NCBI RefSeq assembly: GCF_019734885.1
Contig: NZ_JAAXCM010000062.1
Coordinates: 1 to 64,000, forward strand
DNA: 64,000 nt
DNA from: Pseudocoprococcus catus
Lineage (GTDB): Bacteria; Bacillota; Clostridia; Lachnospirales; Lachnospiraceae
Direction: 5' to 3'
Shown here: piece after piece, positions 15,591 to 24,176 of the stretch
Position numbering within the stretch: position 1 is the first letter of the stretch
How the letters are laid out: the number at the start of each line of letters is the position of its first letter
Notes under the pieces: generated by a model
What the model was told of the DNA's origin: nothing
The model's input: the letters and a program-made list of their open reading frames with translations, nothing else
Databases searched by the model: none
Translations under genes and position numbers: made by a program

Positions 15591-16328
15591 ATGCTAAAAG
15601 ATTATGTAGTCTTTGATCTGGAGACGACGGGTTTGTCTCCGGAGAAGGATACGATGATAGAGATTGGTGCGCTGAAGGTGATTCAGGGAAAGGTGGCGGA
15701 TCGTTTTTCGGAGTTCATTAATCCCCATCAGAAACTGACGGAGCAGATTTCGGAATTGACGGGTATCACTGATGAAATGCTTGCAGGAGCCAGAGATTTG
15801 CAGGCGGTTGTCAGTGATTTTGTTGATTTCTGTGAGGATTATGTAGTGGTTGGACATAATCTGGGATTTGATTATCGTTTTACAAAAATGGCTGCTGAAA
15901 AATTTCGACTGCCTTTTGAACATGAAGGTATTGATACGCTGAAGATTGCGAAAACTGTACATAAGGATCTGCCGTCGAGAAGTCTGGGCGCATTGTGTGA
16001 ACATTATGGTATTATCAACAGTTCGGCTCATCGTGCTTATCATGATGCTTTGGCAACGGCGAAGCTGTATCAGACACTGGCACATTATTTTGAATCATCA
16101 GAACCGAAGCTTTTTGTGCCAGAGAAGATGTTTGTCAAGGTGAAAAAGCAGCAGCCTATGACAAAAAAACAAAAAGCCTACTTGAAGGATTTATGTAAAT
16201 ATCATAAAATAGAGTTTAACGATGCAATGGAACAAATGACAATGAGCGAAGCGTCCCGATGGATTGACAAGACGATTCTGCAGTACGGGCGTATGAAGCG
16301 TTTTAATAGGAGTGATTTTGATGAATAA
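15591..16328 (+). CDS. DnaQ-like 3'-5' exonuclease (DEDDh)
   Basis: 245 residues from ATG 15591 (CAGGAG upstream); the open frame begins earlier but that part crosses the leader hairpin. The exonuclease domain shows FDLETTGL (motif I, Asp and Glu), HNLGFDYRF (motif II) and HRAYHDALAT (motif III, His and Asp). A C-terminal 70-residue helical extension (from about 178) is unlike that of DNA polymerase subunits. It is likely a stand-alone repair or proofreading-type nuclease. A 30-codon membrane peptide gene overlaps its end. Confidence 0.85.
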   Translation: MLKDYVVFDLETTGLSPEKDTMIEIGALKVIQGKVADRFSEFINPHQKLTEQISELTGITDEMLAGARDLQAVVSDFVDFCEDYVVVGHNLGFDYRFTKMAAEKFRLPFEHEGIDTLKIAKTVHKDLPSRSLGALCEHYGIINSSAHRAYHDALATAKLYQTLAHYFESSEPKLFVPEKMFVKVKKQQPMTKKQKAYLKDLCKYHKIEFNDAMEQMTMSEASRWIDKTILQYGRMKRFNRSDFDE

Positions 16329-16413
16329 GAAGACAACAAAGATTATTTCAACCATTATTGTAGCTTTGATCGTGATTTCTATGGTTTTAAGCATGGTCAT
16401 TCAGTTTGTATAG
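16321..16413 (+). CDS. 30-aa single-span membrane peptide (DUF4044-like?)
   Basis: The ATG lies inside the end of the exonuclease gene and overlaps its stop by 8 bases, with TAGGAG seven bases upstream, so translation is coupled. The peptide begins MNKKTTKIIS and then consists almost wholly of one hydrophobic helix (IIVALIVISMVLSMVIQFV). Its size and lysine start recall the small DUF4044 peptides of Firmicutes, which I cannot confirm. Function unknown. Confidence 0.6.
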   Translation: MNKKTTKIISTIIVALIVISMVLSMVIQFV

Positions 16414-16414
16414 T

Positions 16415-16508
16415 ATGTATGGAAACATCGTTGAAGGCGTGACGGAATCACAGTGCTTTCTGCAATAAGCGTAACATGAGATGTATGGAAACTGACGATT
16501 GACGGAAT
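16415..16508 (+). repeat. direct repeat upstream of vanW-like gene
   Basis: ATGTATGGAAAC occurs at 16415-16426 and 16481-16492, and each is followed by GACGGAAT (16441-16448 and 16501-16508). The copies differ in the bases between. They lie in the 125-base gap before the VanW gene. Confidence 0.6.
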
Positions 16509-16538
16509 TTAATAGAGATAGCCCGTGGGGGACATACG

Positions 16539-18224
16539 ATGAGAAGAACATTAAAGGGAATACTTGGCCTGGCGGCAGTATTTTCACTGACCGTGGCGGG
16601 AGGCCGGTATACGTTTGCACAGACCGGAGCTCAGTCAGAGAAGACGTCATCAGGAATTGTGATTGAGACCAGAGCTGCTGATAAAGACAATGAGTCGGAG
16701 AAGGCAGCAGAGACTGCGAAGAATATAGAATCCGGGAAGGCAGCGGATGTTGCGGAAAAGGCAGAATCAGGAGAGACTGCGGATACTGAGAAGGCCGCAG
16801 AAACTGAGAAAGATAAAGAATCCGAAGATACAGCAGATGTCGGTAAGGATAAGAAGTCTTCTGAAAATAAAAATGAAAATGAACATGGACACAGTGAGGA
16901 AATTTCTGAGGATCATGAGGTACCTGAAGGCGTTACGGTCAATGGAATGGAGCTTGGCGGCATGACAGTTAAGGCTGCGGAGGAGAAACTCCAGCAGTAT
17001 GTGGATGAGGTCTGCGGCGGTGCAGTGACTTTGTCCGTTAATGGCGATGAAGTGACGATTTCGTATAAAGATTTTGATATGCATGTGGCGGACAGTACGG
17101 TGATTCAGGATATTTGCCAGATTGGTGTGAACGGCAATCTGATCAAACGATACAAGGAACTGTCAGATGTCAAGAATAATAAAGCAGAATATACACTTAA
17201 TTTTGAATATGATCATGACAAATTAAAAGAGCTAGTGGATGAGGATACAGCTGAATATAATAAAGATGCACAGAATGCTTCCTTGGTCCGTCATTCCGGA
17301 GAATTTATCATCACAGATGATGTAACAGGGATGAAGGTTGATATAGATGCCACAACGAAGGCTGTGGAAGAAGCATTGGGTGATGGCTGGGATGGTTCCA
17401 GTCAGAAACTGGATGCAACTGTGGAAGATGTGAAGGCGGATCATACCAGCGATGAGCTGAAGCAGGTAACTGATCTTCTGGGCGGTTATTCCACGGATTA
17501 TTCTTCTTCCAGTGACAACAGAATTGCCAATATTGCCAATGGTGCTTCACTGATTGATGAGACGGTTGTGTATCCCGGGGATACATTTTCATTTTTAAAT
17601 CATGTGACACCATTTACGGCTTCCAACGGTTATTATGAGGCCACCGGCTATTCAGCGGGACGTGTTGTACCAAGTATTGGCGGCGGTATCTGTCAGGTGT
17701 CTTCCACCATGTATAATGCAGTTTTGCGGGCGGAATTGGAGGTTGTCGAGCGTTCCAATCATGGCCTGACAGTGGGATATGTACCGCTTGGTGCGGATGC
17801 GACAGTTGCTGAGGGCAGTGTGGATTTCAGGTTCAGAAATAATCTGGATGCACCGATTTATATAGAAGCCTATACTTATGGCGGTGAAATCTATGTCAAT
17901 ATATACGGACATGAAACCCGTTCATCCAACAGAAGCATTGAGTTTTACAGTGTGACAGACAAGACCATTGAACCCGGTGAGGATGTCATTACGAAGGATG
18001 ATACACAGCCAGATGGCTGGCAGGAAGTGACACAGAGTGCCCATAATGGGTATGTGGCGTCCTTTTATAAGAAGATTTATGTAGACGGAAGTCTGCAGGA
18101 TACAGTTTGGATCAATACAAGTTATTACAGTGCATCACCGAGATATATTACTGTTGGTACAAAGAAGGACAATTCTGACAGTAAAAAAGATGACAGTAAT
18201 AACAAGAAGAGTGAAGAAAATTAA
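16539..18224 (+). CDS. VanW family protein with peptidoglycan-binding-like domain
   Basis: 561 residues; GGGGG lies eight bases before the ATG. A signal peptide (about 1-28) leads to a long Glu/Ala/Lys-rich linker (about 40-120) made of degenerate repeats. A domain with VTVNGMELGGMTVKAAEE (peptidoglycan-binding type 4 fold) follows, then a VanW domain (about 325-460) with YPGDTFSF and GGGICQVSSTMYNAVL. The C-terminus is Lys/Asp/Ser-rich. VanW domains are common in secreted Firmicute proteins next to cell-wall domains; the reaction is unknown. The linker probably spans the wall. Confidence 0.87.
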   Translation: MRRTLKGILGLAAVFSLTVAGGRYTFAQTGAQSEKTSSGIVIETRAADKDNESEKAAETAKNIESGKAADVAEKAESGETADTEKAAETEKDKESEDTADVGKDKKSSENKNENEHGHSEEISEDHEVPEGVTVNGMELGGMTVKAAEEKLQQYVDEVCGGAVTLSVNGDEVTISYKDFDMHVADSTVIQDICQIGVNGNLIKRYKELSDVKNNKAEYTLNFEYDHDKLKELVDEDTAEYNKDAQNASLVRHSGEFIITDDVTGMKVDIDATTKAVEEALGDGWDGSSQKLDATVEDVKADHTSDELKQVTDLLGGYSTDYSSSSDNRIANIANGASLIDETVVYPGDTFSFLNHVTPFTASNGYYEATGYSAGRVVPSIGGGICQVSSTMYNAVLRAELEVVERSNHGLTVGYVPLGADATVAEGSVDFRFRNNLDAPIYIEAYTYGGEIYVNIYGHETRSSNRSIEFYSVTDKTIEPGEDVITKDDTQPDGWQEVTQSAHNGYVASFYKKIYVDGSLQDTVWINTSYYSASPRYITVGTKKDNSDSKKDDSNNKKSEEN

Positions 18225-18244
18225 TCAAACAGAGGTATAAAAAT

Positions 18245-19240
18245 ATGCTGGATTGCGGCAAGGTGACAGATACGATTTATAAACGTTCTGTCCGAAAAGT
18301 AATAGAGAGAAAAGTGTCCGGGGCTGTGAGCCAGGGTGACGCTATCCGGGATATCAGTCATTTTAAGAGTAAGTCGGGCAATCCGATCGCAGCAGCGACA
18401 GCAGTACTGTCCGGAGATAATCTCGCATCAGCAGGTGCAGTTCATCTGGCGGTAAATCGTCTGGCGACAGTAGGAAGCCGTCCGTCTTTGGTCAATATAC
18501 AGATCATTGTGCCGGAGGATCTTTCGGAGAAATCCATCAAAGAACTGGTGGGAGCAGCGGCTGAAAGTTGCGAGAAGCTTCAGATCGCTTCCGTGCAGGC
18601 AGATGTGACAGCGGCAGCAGGTCTGAAGGAACCGATGATAACTGTTATGGCATCCGGTGAGTCAGGCAGCCTTTTTGAGTCAGAGAAAGCCTGTGCGGAT
18701 CAGGACATCATTATGGTAGGTTATACCGGCGGATACGGTGCGGCAAAATTGACTTTTGCCAATGAGGCGGAATTGGAGAATCATTTTAATTCGGTATTTT
18801 TGAGCCCGATTCTTGAGGCGGATTATACGGGGGATGCTATTTCAACGGTGAAGGCTGTGGAGGCAGCGGCAGCAGCAGGCGTAAGAACGATGTATGCCTG
18901 TGGTGAAGGCGGTGTTTATTCGGCAGTATGGGAGCTGGCGGAGAATGCAGGGCTTGGGGCACGCATTCAGCTGAAGAAAGTGCCATTGAAGCAGGAAACG
19001 GTTGAAATCTGTGATTATTTTAATATCAGTCCTTATCAGCTGCTGTCGGTAGGCGCAGTGCTTCTGACGGCCACCCATGGCCAGAAAGTACTGGCGGAGT
19101 TGGCTGCCGCGGGCATCCCGGCAGTTATCATCGGACATCTGACAGATGATAATGACCGGGTTGTTTTAAACGAAGAAGAAGTGCGCTTTCTGGAGCCATT
19201 TCGATATGAAAGTCTGAATCAGGCGAAATCTGAATCATAG
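18245..19240 (+). CDS. AIR synthase-like (PurM/HypE fold) protein
   Basis: 331 residues, AGAGGT upstream of the ATG. The sequence has the two-domain PurM/ThiL/HypE layout: an N-terminal part with GNPIAAATAVLSGDNLASAG and LATVGSRP, and a C-terminal part with CDYFNISPYQLLSVGAVLL near residue 255, then a final sheet with VIIGHLTDD. Close relatives in clostridia are annotated as AIR synthase-related or hydrogenase-maturation-like. No hyp or pur genes are nearby, so the substrate is unknown. Confidence 0.7.
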   Translation: MLDCGKVTDTIYKRSVRKVIERKVSGAVSQGDAIRDISHFKSKSGNPIAAATAVLSGDNLASAGAVHLAVNRLATVGSRPSLVNIQIIVPEDLSEKSIKELVGAAAESCEKLQIASVQADVTAAAGLKEPMITVMASGESGSLFESEKACADQDIIMVGYTGGYGAAKLTFANEAELENHFNSVFLSPILEADYTGDAISTVKAVEAAAAAGVRTMYACGEGGVYSAVWELAENAGLGARIQLKKVPLKQETVEICDYFNISPYQLLSVGAVLLTATHGQKVLAELAAAGIPAVIIGHLTDDNDRVVLNEEEVRFLEPFRYESLNQAKSES

Positions 19241-19297
19241 AAATAAGGCAGCTGGCTTTGAGCAGCTATAGCAATCATAGAAAAGGGGTATGAGAGA

Positions 19298-19792
19298 ATG
19301 AATGAAATGAAAGAGAAGATTTTATCCGTCATAGAAAAAAACAGCAAGATCAGCATTAAAGATCTGGCGATTGTTCTTGGGGAACCGGAAGAAGAAGTGG
19401 CAAAAGCCATTTATGAGATGGAATCCGACAAGACAATTTGCGGCTATCATACAATCATCAACTGGGATAAGACCAACAGAGAAAAAGTGGTGGCATTAAT
19501 CGAAGTGCGTGTAACACCTCAGAGAGGTCATGGATTTGACCACATTGCTGAGCGTATTTACAACTTCCCTGAAGTGGATACTGTCTATCTGATGTCCGGT
19601 GCTTATGATTTCTGTGTGATGCTGGAAGGCAAGACTTTGAAACAGGTGTCTGCATTTGTTTCCGAAAAACTTTCCACACTGGAATCCGTGACAAGCACAG
19701 CAACCCATTTTGTACTGAAGAAATACAAAGACCACGGTACAATCATGGTTTCTGAGACAAATAAGAAAGAAAGGCAGCTGATCACACCATGA
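19298..19792 (+). CDS. Lrp/AsnC family transcriptional regulator
   Basis: 164 residues, AAAGGGGTATGAGAG before the ATG. The N-terminal helix-turn-helix covers about residues 5-50 (ISIKDLAIVLGEPEEEVAKA), followed by the Lrp ligand-binding domain (about 65-145; VEVRVTPQRGHGFD, VYLMSGAYDF). Its last four bases overlap the ATG of the aminotransferase gene, so the two are co-translated; it probably senses an amino acid and controls this operon. Confidence 0.88.
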   Translation: MNEMKEKILSVIEKNSKISIKDLAIVLGEPEEEVAKAIYEMESDKTICGYHTIINWDKTNREKVVALIEVRVTPQRGHGFDHIAERIYNFPEVDTVYLMSGAYDFCVMLEGKTLKQVSAFVSEKLSTLESVTSTATHFVLKKYKDHGTIMVSETNKKERQLITP

Positions 19793-20970
19793 GAAACCCA
19801 TTATCCGATAAAGTCATAGACATTAAACCTTCCGGCATCCGTAAGTTTTTTGATCTTGTCGTGGAAATGAATGACCCGAATGTCATTTCTCTTGGTGTGG
19901 GTGAACCGGATTTTGATACACCGTGGCATATCCGTGAGGAAGGTATCTATTCTCTGGAAAAAGGCCGTACATTTTATACATCCAATGCCGGATTGAAGGA
20001 ACTGAAGGAAGAAATCAGCGCTTATCTGGAACGCAAATGCCATGTTGAATATGACCCTGCGAACGAAATTATGGTGACAGTGGGCGGTTCTGAAGCCATC
20101 GATATTGCCATGCGTGCCATGCTCAATCCCGGTGAAGAGGTCATTATTCCGCAGCCAAGTTATGTTTCTTATCAGCCCTGCGTTGTACTGGCGGATGGTG
20201 TGCCTGTGATTATTAATCTTCAGGAAAAAAATGAATTTAAACTGACAGCAGAAGAACTGGAAGCTGCGATTACACCAAAGACAAAGATTCTGGTGCTGCC
20301 TTTCCCGAACAATCCGACAGGCTCCATTATGACGGAGGAAGACCTAAAGCCCATTGCCGAACTGTGCGTGAAGCATGATATTTTCGTTATCAGTGATGAA
20401 ATTTACAGTGAACTGACTTATGAATATCCGCATACATCCATTGCATCCCTGCCTGGCATGAAGGAGAGAACGGTTCTTATCAACGGTTTTTCAAAGGCTT
20501 ATGCCATGACAGGATGGCGTCTCGGTTATGCCTGCGCACCGGATGTGATTCTGCATCAGATGCTGAAAATTCATCAGTTCGCCATTATGTGTGCACCGAC
20601 AACCAGCCAGTATGCGGCTGTGGAGGCTCTTCGCAATGGTAATGATGATGTAGCCATGATGCGTGAATCCTACAATCAGCGCCGACGTTTCCTTGTACAT
20701 ACATTCAGGGAGATGGGACTGGACTGCTTTGAACCATTCGGCGCTTTTTATATTTTCCCAAGCATCAAGAGCCTGGGCATGACCTCAGATGAATTTGCGG
20801 AAGAATTATTGAAGAAGGAAAAAGTAGCAGTTGTTCCGGGTACAGCATTCGGAGACAGCGGCGAGGGTTTCCTGAGAATTTCCTATGCCTATTCTCTTGA
20901 AGAATTAAAAGAAGCGACAGATCGTATGGCACGTTTTGTCAGCTGGGTGAGAAAAGAGAAAAATCTATGA
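19789..20970 (+). CDS. pyridoxal-phosphate aminotransferase, class I/II
   Basis: 393 residues. Start at the ATGA overlap with the Lrp gene. Family signatures: LGVGEPDFDTP near the start, the segment PNNPTG (about 171), SDEIYSELTY (about 204) and the PLP lysine K236 in FSKAYAMTGWRLGYA, then FLRISYAYS at the end (substrate arginine). It transfers amino groups between an amino acid and a 2-oxo acid; related enzymes act on aromatic amino acids or aspartate, which cannot be decided here. Coupled with Lrp upstream and trmL downstream. Confidence 0.88.
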   Translation: MRNPLSDKVIDIKPSGIRKFFDLVVEMNDPNVISLGVGEPDFDTPWHIREEGIYSLEKGRTFYTSNAGLKELKEEISAYLERKCHVEYDPANEIMVTVGGSEAIDIAMRAMLNPGEEVIIPQPSYVSYQPCVVLADGVPVIINLQEKNEFKLTAEELEAAITPKTKILVLPFPNNPTGSIMTEEDLKPIAELCVKHDIFVISDEIYSELTYEYPHTSIASLPGMKERTVLINGFSKAYAMTGWRLGYACAPDVILHQMLKIHQFAIMCAPTTSQYAAVEALRNGNDDVAMMRESYNQRRRFLVHTFREMGLDCFEPFGAFYIFPSIKSLGMTSDEFAEELLKKEKVAVVPGTAFGDSGEGFLRISYAYSLEELKEATDRMARFVSWVRKEKNL

Positions 20971-21476
20971 GTATGAATATTGTTTTGCTGGAACCGGAGA
21001 TGCCTGCCAACACAGGCAACATCGGACGAACCTGTGTGGCCACCGGTACCAAACTGCATCTGATTAAGCCTCTGGGCTTTGAAATTACGGACAAGATGGT
21101 TAAACGTGCGGGACTGGACTATTGGCCGCATCTGAATTATGAAGTTTATGAGAATTTTGAGGATTTTCTGGAGAAGAATCCGGATTGTGCGGGCAAGCTT
21201 TATATGGCCACCACCAAGGCCAGACATATTTACACGGAAGTGGCCTATGAGCCGGACGGTTATCTGATGTTCGGCAAGGAAAGTGCCGGTATCCCGGAAG
21301 AAATTCTTGTGAAATACGAAGATTATTGTATGCGTATCCCGATGGAATACAACATACGTTCATTGAACTTGAGCAATTCAGTGGCCATTGTGCTGTATGA
21401 GGCCCTCAGACAGCATCAGTTTGCGCAGATGGAACTGCAGGGGCATCTGCACAGACTGCATTGGCACGAAGAATAA
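20967..21476 (+). CDS. trmL: tRNA (cytidine/uridine(34)-2'-O)-methyltransferase TrmL
   Basis: 169 residues, starting in an ATGA overlap with the aminotransferase gene. It is a minimal SpoU/SPOUT methyltransferase: NIVLLEPEMPANTGNIGRTC at the start, FGKESAGIPEEIL (motif 2) and IRSLNLSNSVAIVLYE (motif 3, the trefoil knot). Length and motifs fit TrmL, which methylates the wobble base of tRNA-Leu. A small GGCG-AAAA-CGCC hairpin and the long inverted repeat at 21498 follow. Confidence 0.92.
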   Translation: MSMNIVLLEPEMPANTGNIGRTCVATGTKLHLIKPLGFEITDKMVKRAGLDYWPHLNYEVYENFEDFLEKNPDCAGKLYMATTKARHIYTEVAYEPDGYLMFGKESAGIPEEILVKYEDYCMRIPMEYNIRSLNLSNSVAIVLYEALRQHQFAQMELQGHLHRLHWHEE

Positions 21477-21497
21477 GGCGAAAACGCCAAATACTTC

Positions 21498-21698
21498 GAA
21501 AGAGCCCACGCCCCTTCTAATTCTATTGGCAAACACGCTGATTTTCACAGTTTTGCTGTGCCGCCTATTGACAGCTTTTACGCGAAACTTGCCCTTACGG
21601 GCTTCAGACATCGCTTCAAAGCTGTCGCTATGCGCGCAAAACTGCGAGAATCAGCTAAATGTTTACCAACAGAGTTAGAAGGGGCGTGGGCTCTTTTC
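21498..21698. repeat. 200-bp near-perfect inverted repeat (MITE-like or structured RNA)
   Basis: The left arm starts GAAAGAGCCCACGCCCCTTC and the right arm ends GAAGGGGCGTGGGCTCTTTTC. Pairing continues inward for about 70 bases per arm with few mismatches (CTGATT/AATCAG, CAGTTTTGC/GCAAAACTG) and a central stem GACAGCTTT/AAAGCTGTC. It fills most of the 384-base gap between trmL and the uracil permease gene. It could be a miniature inverted-repeat element or a long transcribed hairpin. Confidence 0.75.
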
Positions 21699-21812
21699 AG
21701 AAGGATTTGATATTTTCTGTCTGGTTTTATTTTGGACGGGCAGAAGTGCTTAAATGGTGCTTAAATTTGTTGGTAATATGAATTAGGGCTTTTCTATTTG
21801 ATGTCTTTCGTA

Positions 21813-21818
21813 TATAAT
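21813..21818 (+). promoter_or_regulatory. -10 box of the uracil permease promoter
   Basis: TATAAT, 43 bases before the permease ATG. The -35 region (around 21790) is weak. Confidence 0.4.
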
Positions 21819-21860
21819 AGTGAAGAATCTTGAGACGCTATAGAGAAGAGGAGAACCTTT

Positions 21861-23120
21861 ATGGAAAACAAAAGAATTATACAGGTTGATGAGAAAGTCC
21901 CTGTAAAGCTGCTGATTCCGCTCAGTATTCAGCACATGTTCGCCATGTTCGGAGCATCTGTGCTTGTTCCGTTCGTGTTTGGTATTAATCCGGCGATCGT
22001 TTTATTTATGAATGGTCTCGGTACGCTGCTGTTTATTTTAATCACAAAGGGACGTGCACCGGCTTATCTGGGCTCCAGTTTTGCATTTCTGGCACCGGCA
22101 GGTATCGTTATCAGCAAATGGGGCTATGATTATGCCCTAGGGTGTTTTGTGGCCGTCGGCTTCTGCGGCTGTGTTCTGGCATTGATTATTTACAAGTTCG
22201 GTTCTGAGTGGATCAATGTGGTCCTGCCTCCGGCAGCAATGGGTCCTGTTGTAGCCCTTATTGGTCTCGAACTGGCAGGCACAGCAGCATCTAATGCAGG
22301 TCTGAAGGATGAAGTCCTTCTTCCGGCTAATATCATCGTTTTTCTTGTAACACTTTTGACAGCCGTTATCGGTTCTGTCGTATTCCGTGGATTTTTGTCC
22401 GTTATTCCGATTCTGATCGCTATTATTGCCGGTTACGTGGCTTCTCTGGCATGTGGTATTGTTGATTTTTCAGAAGTGGCAGCGGCACCGTTGTTTGCCC
22501 TTCCGAACTTCCAGACACCGAAGTTTAATATGCAGGCTATTGCCATTGTACTTCCTGTTCTGTTAGTTATCACCTCCGAGCATATCGGACATCAGATCGT
22601 TACAAGCAAGATTGTGGGAAGAGACTTGCTGAAGGATCCTGGTCTGCACCGTTCTTTATTTGCAGATAACTTTTCAACGATGATCTCCGGTTTCATCGGT
22701 TCTGTTCCGACAACAACTTATGGTGAGAACATCGGTGTTATGGCCATGACAAAAGTTTACAGCGTTTACGTTATCGGCGGTGCAGCGGTATTATCCATCA
22801 TCTGTTCCTTTATCGGCAAGATGACAACACTTATCAGTACCATACCTGGTCCTGTTATCGGCGGTATCTCATTCCTGCTTTACGGTATGATCGGTGCGTC
22901 CGGTATCCGTATCCTTGTAGATGCACAGGTAGATTACGGCAAATCCCGTAATCAGGCTATGACAGCCGTTGTATTCGTTACAGGTCTCTCAGGTATTTCC
23001 GTACAGCTCGGAAGCATTCAGCTGACAGGTATGGTACTGGCCTGTGTCGTTGGTATGATCATGGGTCTGGCATTCTACATTCTGGACAAACTGAAACTGA
23101 CAAACGACAGAGACGAATAA
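21861..23120 (+). CDS. uraA: uracil permease (NCS2 nucleobase:cation symporter)
   Basis: 419 residues with about 12-14 membrane segments, AGAGGAGAA before the ATG. NCS2 hallmarks are visible: LLIPLSIQHMFAMFGASVLVP at the start, the substrate-helix segment TSEHIGHQ (about 238) and SVPTTTYGENIGVMAMTKV (about 275). It imports uracil with protons. A bidirectional terminator separates it from the converging upp gene, whose product converts uracil to UMP, so the pair forms a salvage unit. Confidence 0.92.
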   Translation: MENKRIIQVDEKVPVKLLIPLSIQHMFAMFGASVLVPFVFGINPAIVLFMNGLGTLLFILITKGRAPAYLGSSFAFLAPAGIVISKWGYDYALGCFVAVGFCGCVLALIIYKFGSEWINVVLPPAAMGPVVALIGLELAGTAASNAGLKDEVLLPANIIVFLVTLLTAVIGSVVFRGFLSVIPILIAIIAGYVASLACGIVDFSEVAAAPLFALPNFQTPKFNMQAIAIVLPVLLVITSEHIGHQIVTSKIVGRDLLKDPGLHRSLFADNFSTMISGFIGSVPTTTYGENIGVMAMTKVYSVYVIGGAAVLSIICSFIGKMTTLISTIPGPVIGGISFLLYGMIGASGIRILVDAQVDYGKSRNQAMTAVVFVTGLSGISVQLGSIQLTGMVLACVVGMIMGLAFYILDKLKLTNDRDE

Positions 23121-23171
23121 AATGCGCGAATAAAACGTGCGAAACACAAGTTGGTTCTTAGAAGAACATAA

Positions 23172-23232
23172 AGAAATAGCAGTTCAGAACCGGCAGCGAG
23201 AGCGGCCTGTTCTGAACTGCTATTTTTTATGT
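23172..23232. terminator. bidirectional terminator between uraA and upp
   Basis: TAGCAGTTCAGAAC (23177-23190) pairs with GTTCTGAACTGCTA (23209-23222); TTTTTT follows on the plus strand and TTTCTTTA on the minus strand. Confidence 0.88.
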
Positions 23233-23360
23233 TCTATCCTAGAAAATGAGCGTTTCGTCATCATATTTATCCCAACATTCGAGATCGACAGCGAGAGGCA
23301 AATCAAATTCTCCGTCCAAATTGTTCAAAGACTATGATATTGAAACCAAGAAACTATAAA

Positions 23361-23999
23361 CTATTTCGTACCAAAAATTCTATCGCCCGCATCGCCAAGT
23401 CCAGGGCAGATATAAGCATGTTCGTTCAGGCAGCGATCCAGATGACCGATGTAGATCTGAACGTCCGGATGTGCCTCGTGAAGAGCTTTGACACCTTCAG
23501 GAGCAGCGATAATACACATGAATTTGATGTTTCTGCCGCCATGTTTCTTGATCATGGTGATGGCATCAATAGCAGAACCGCCTGTTGCCAGCATTGGGTC
23601 GCAGACAACGATGGTACGTTCTTCGATCGGGCTAGGCAGTTTGCAGTAGTATTCATGAGGCTCGAAGGTTTCTTCGTCACGGTAGAGACCGATATGGCCG
23701 ATTTTTGCAGATGGAACGAGAGCAAGGATACCTTCAACCATACCGAGGCCTGCGCGCAGAATCGGAACGATAGCCAGCTTACGGCCTGCGATCATTGGTG
23801 TCTTGCATTTTTCAATCGGTGTTTCGATTTCAACTTCTTCCAGAGGCAGGTCATTGAGGGCTTCAAAACCTTCCAGCATAGCAATCTCTTCTACCAGATG
23901 ACGAAATTCGTTTGTTCCGGTTTCTTTCTTCCTGAGGATAGAAATTTTGTGCTGGATCAGTGGATGGTTAAAATAAGTAACGTTTTCGAATTTTTCCAT
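23361..23999 (-). CDS. upp: uracil phosphoribosyltransferase
   Basis: 212 residues, close to the usual 209; AGGAGAG is six bases before the ATG. Motifs: [15 protein letters not shown] (uracil-site region), [15 protein letters not shown] (PRPP loop) and the C-terminal [15 protein letters not shown]. It makes UMP from uracil and PRPP in the cytoplasm. It converges with the uracil permease gene. A weak promoter (TTGCCT, 17 bp, TAACAT) can be placed on the minus strand around 24060-24030. Confidence 0.96.
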   Translation of the reverse strand: MEKFENVTYFNHPLIQHKISILRKKETGTNEFRHLVEEIAMLEGFEALNDLPLEEVEIETPIEKCKTPMIAGRKLAIVPILRAGLGMVEGILALVPSAKIGHIGLYRDEETFEPHEYYCKLPSPIEERTIVVCDPMLATGGSAIDAITMIKKHGGRNIKFMCIIAAPEGVKALHEAHPDVQIYIGHLDRCLNEHAYICPGLGDAGDRIFGTK

Positions 24000-24176
24000 A
24001 ATGCTCTCCTTTAATCAACATTTCTCTTATAGTTTTATGTTATTCATTTGCCATTCCTTCAGGCAAAATTATTCCAATGCTAGTGTACGTGAAAATGTAC
24101 ATTTTTTCAATGATAAATCATGACAATTTTTATTTTTTACACCTGTTTGGAGTCGGCATGCACAATGGGCTGCCAA

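Noticed and set aside
23334-24014. 226-codon plus-strand ORF over upp
   Set aside because: It is antisense to a clearly recognisable uracil phosphoribosyltransferase gene.
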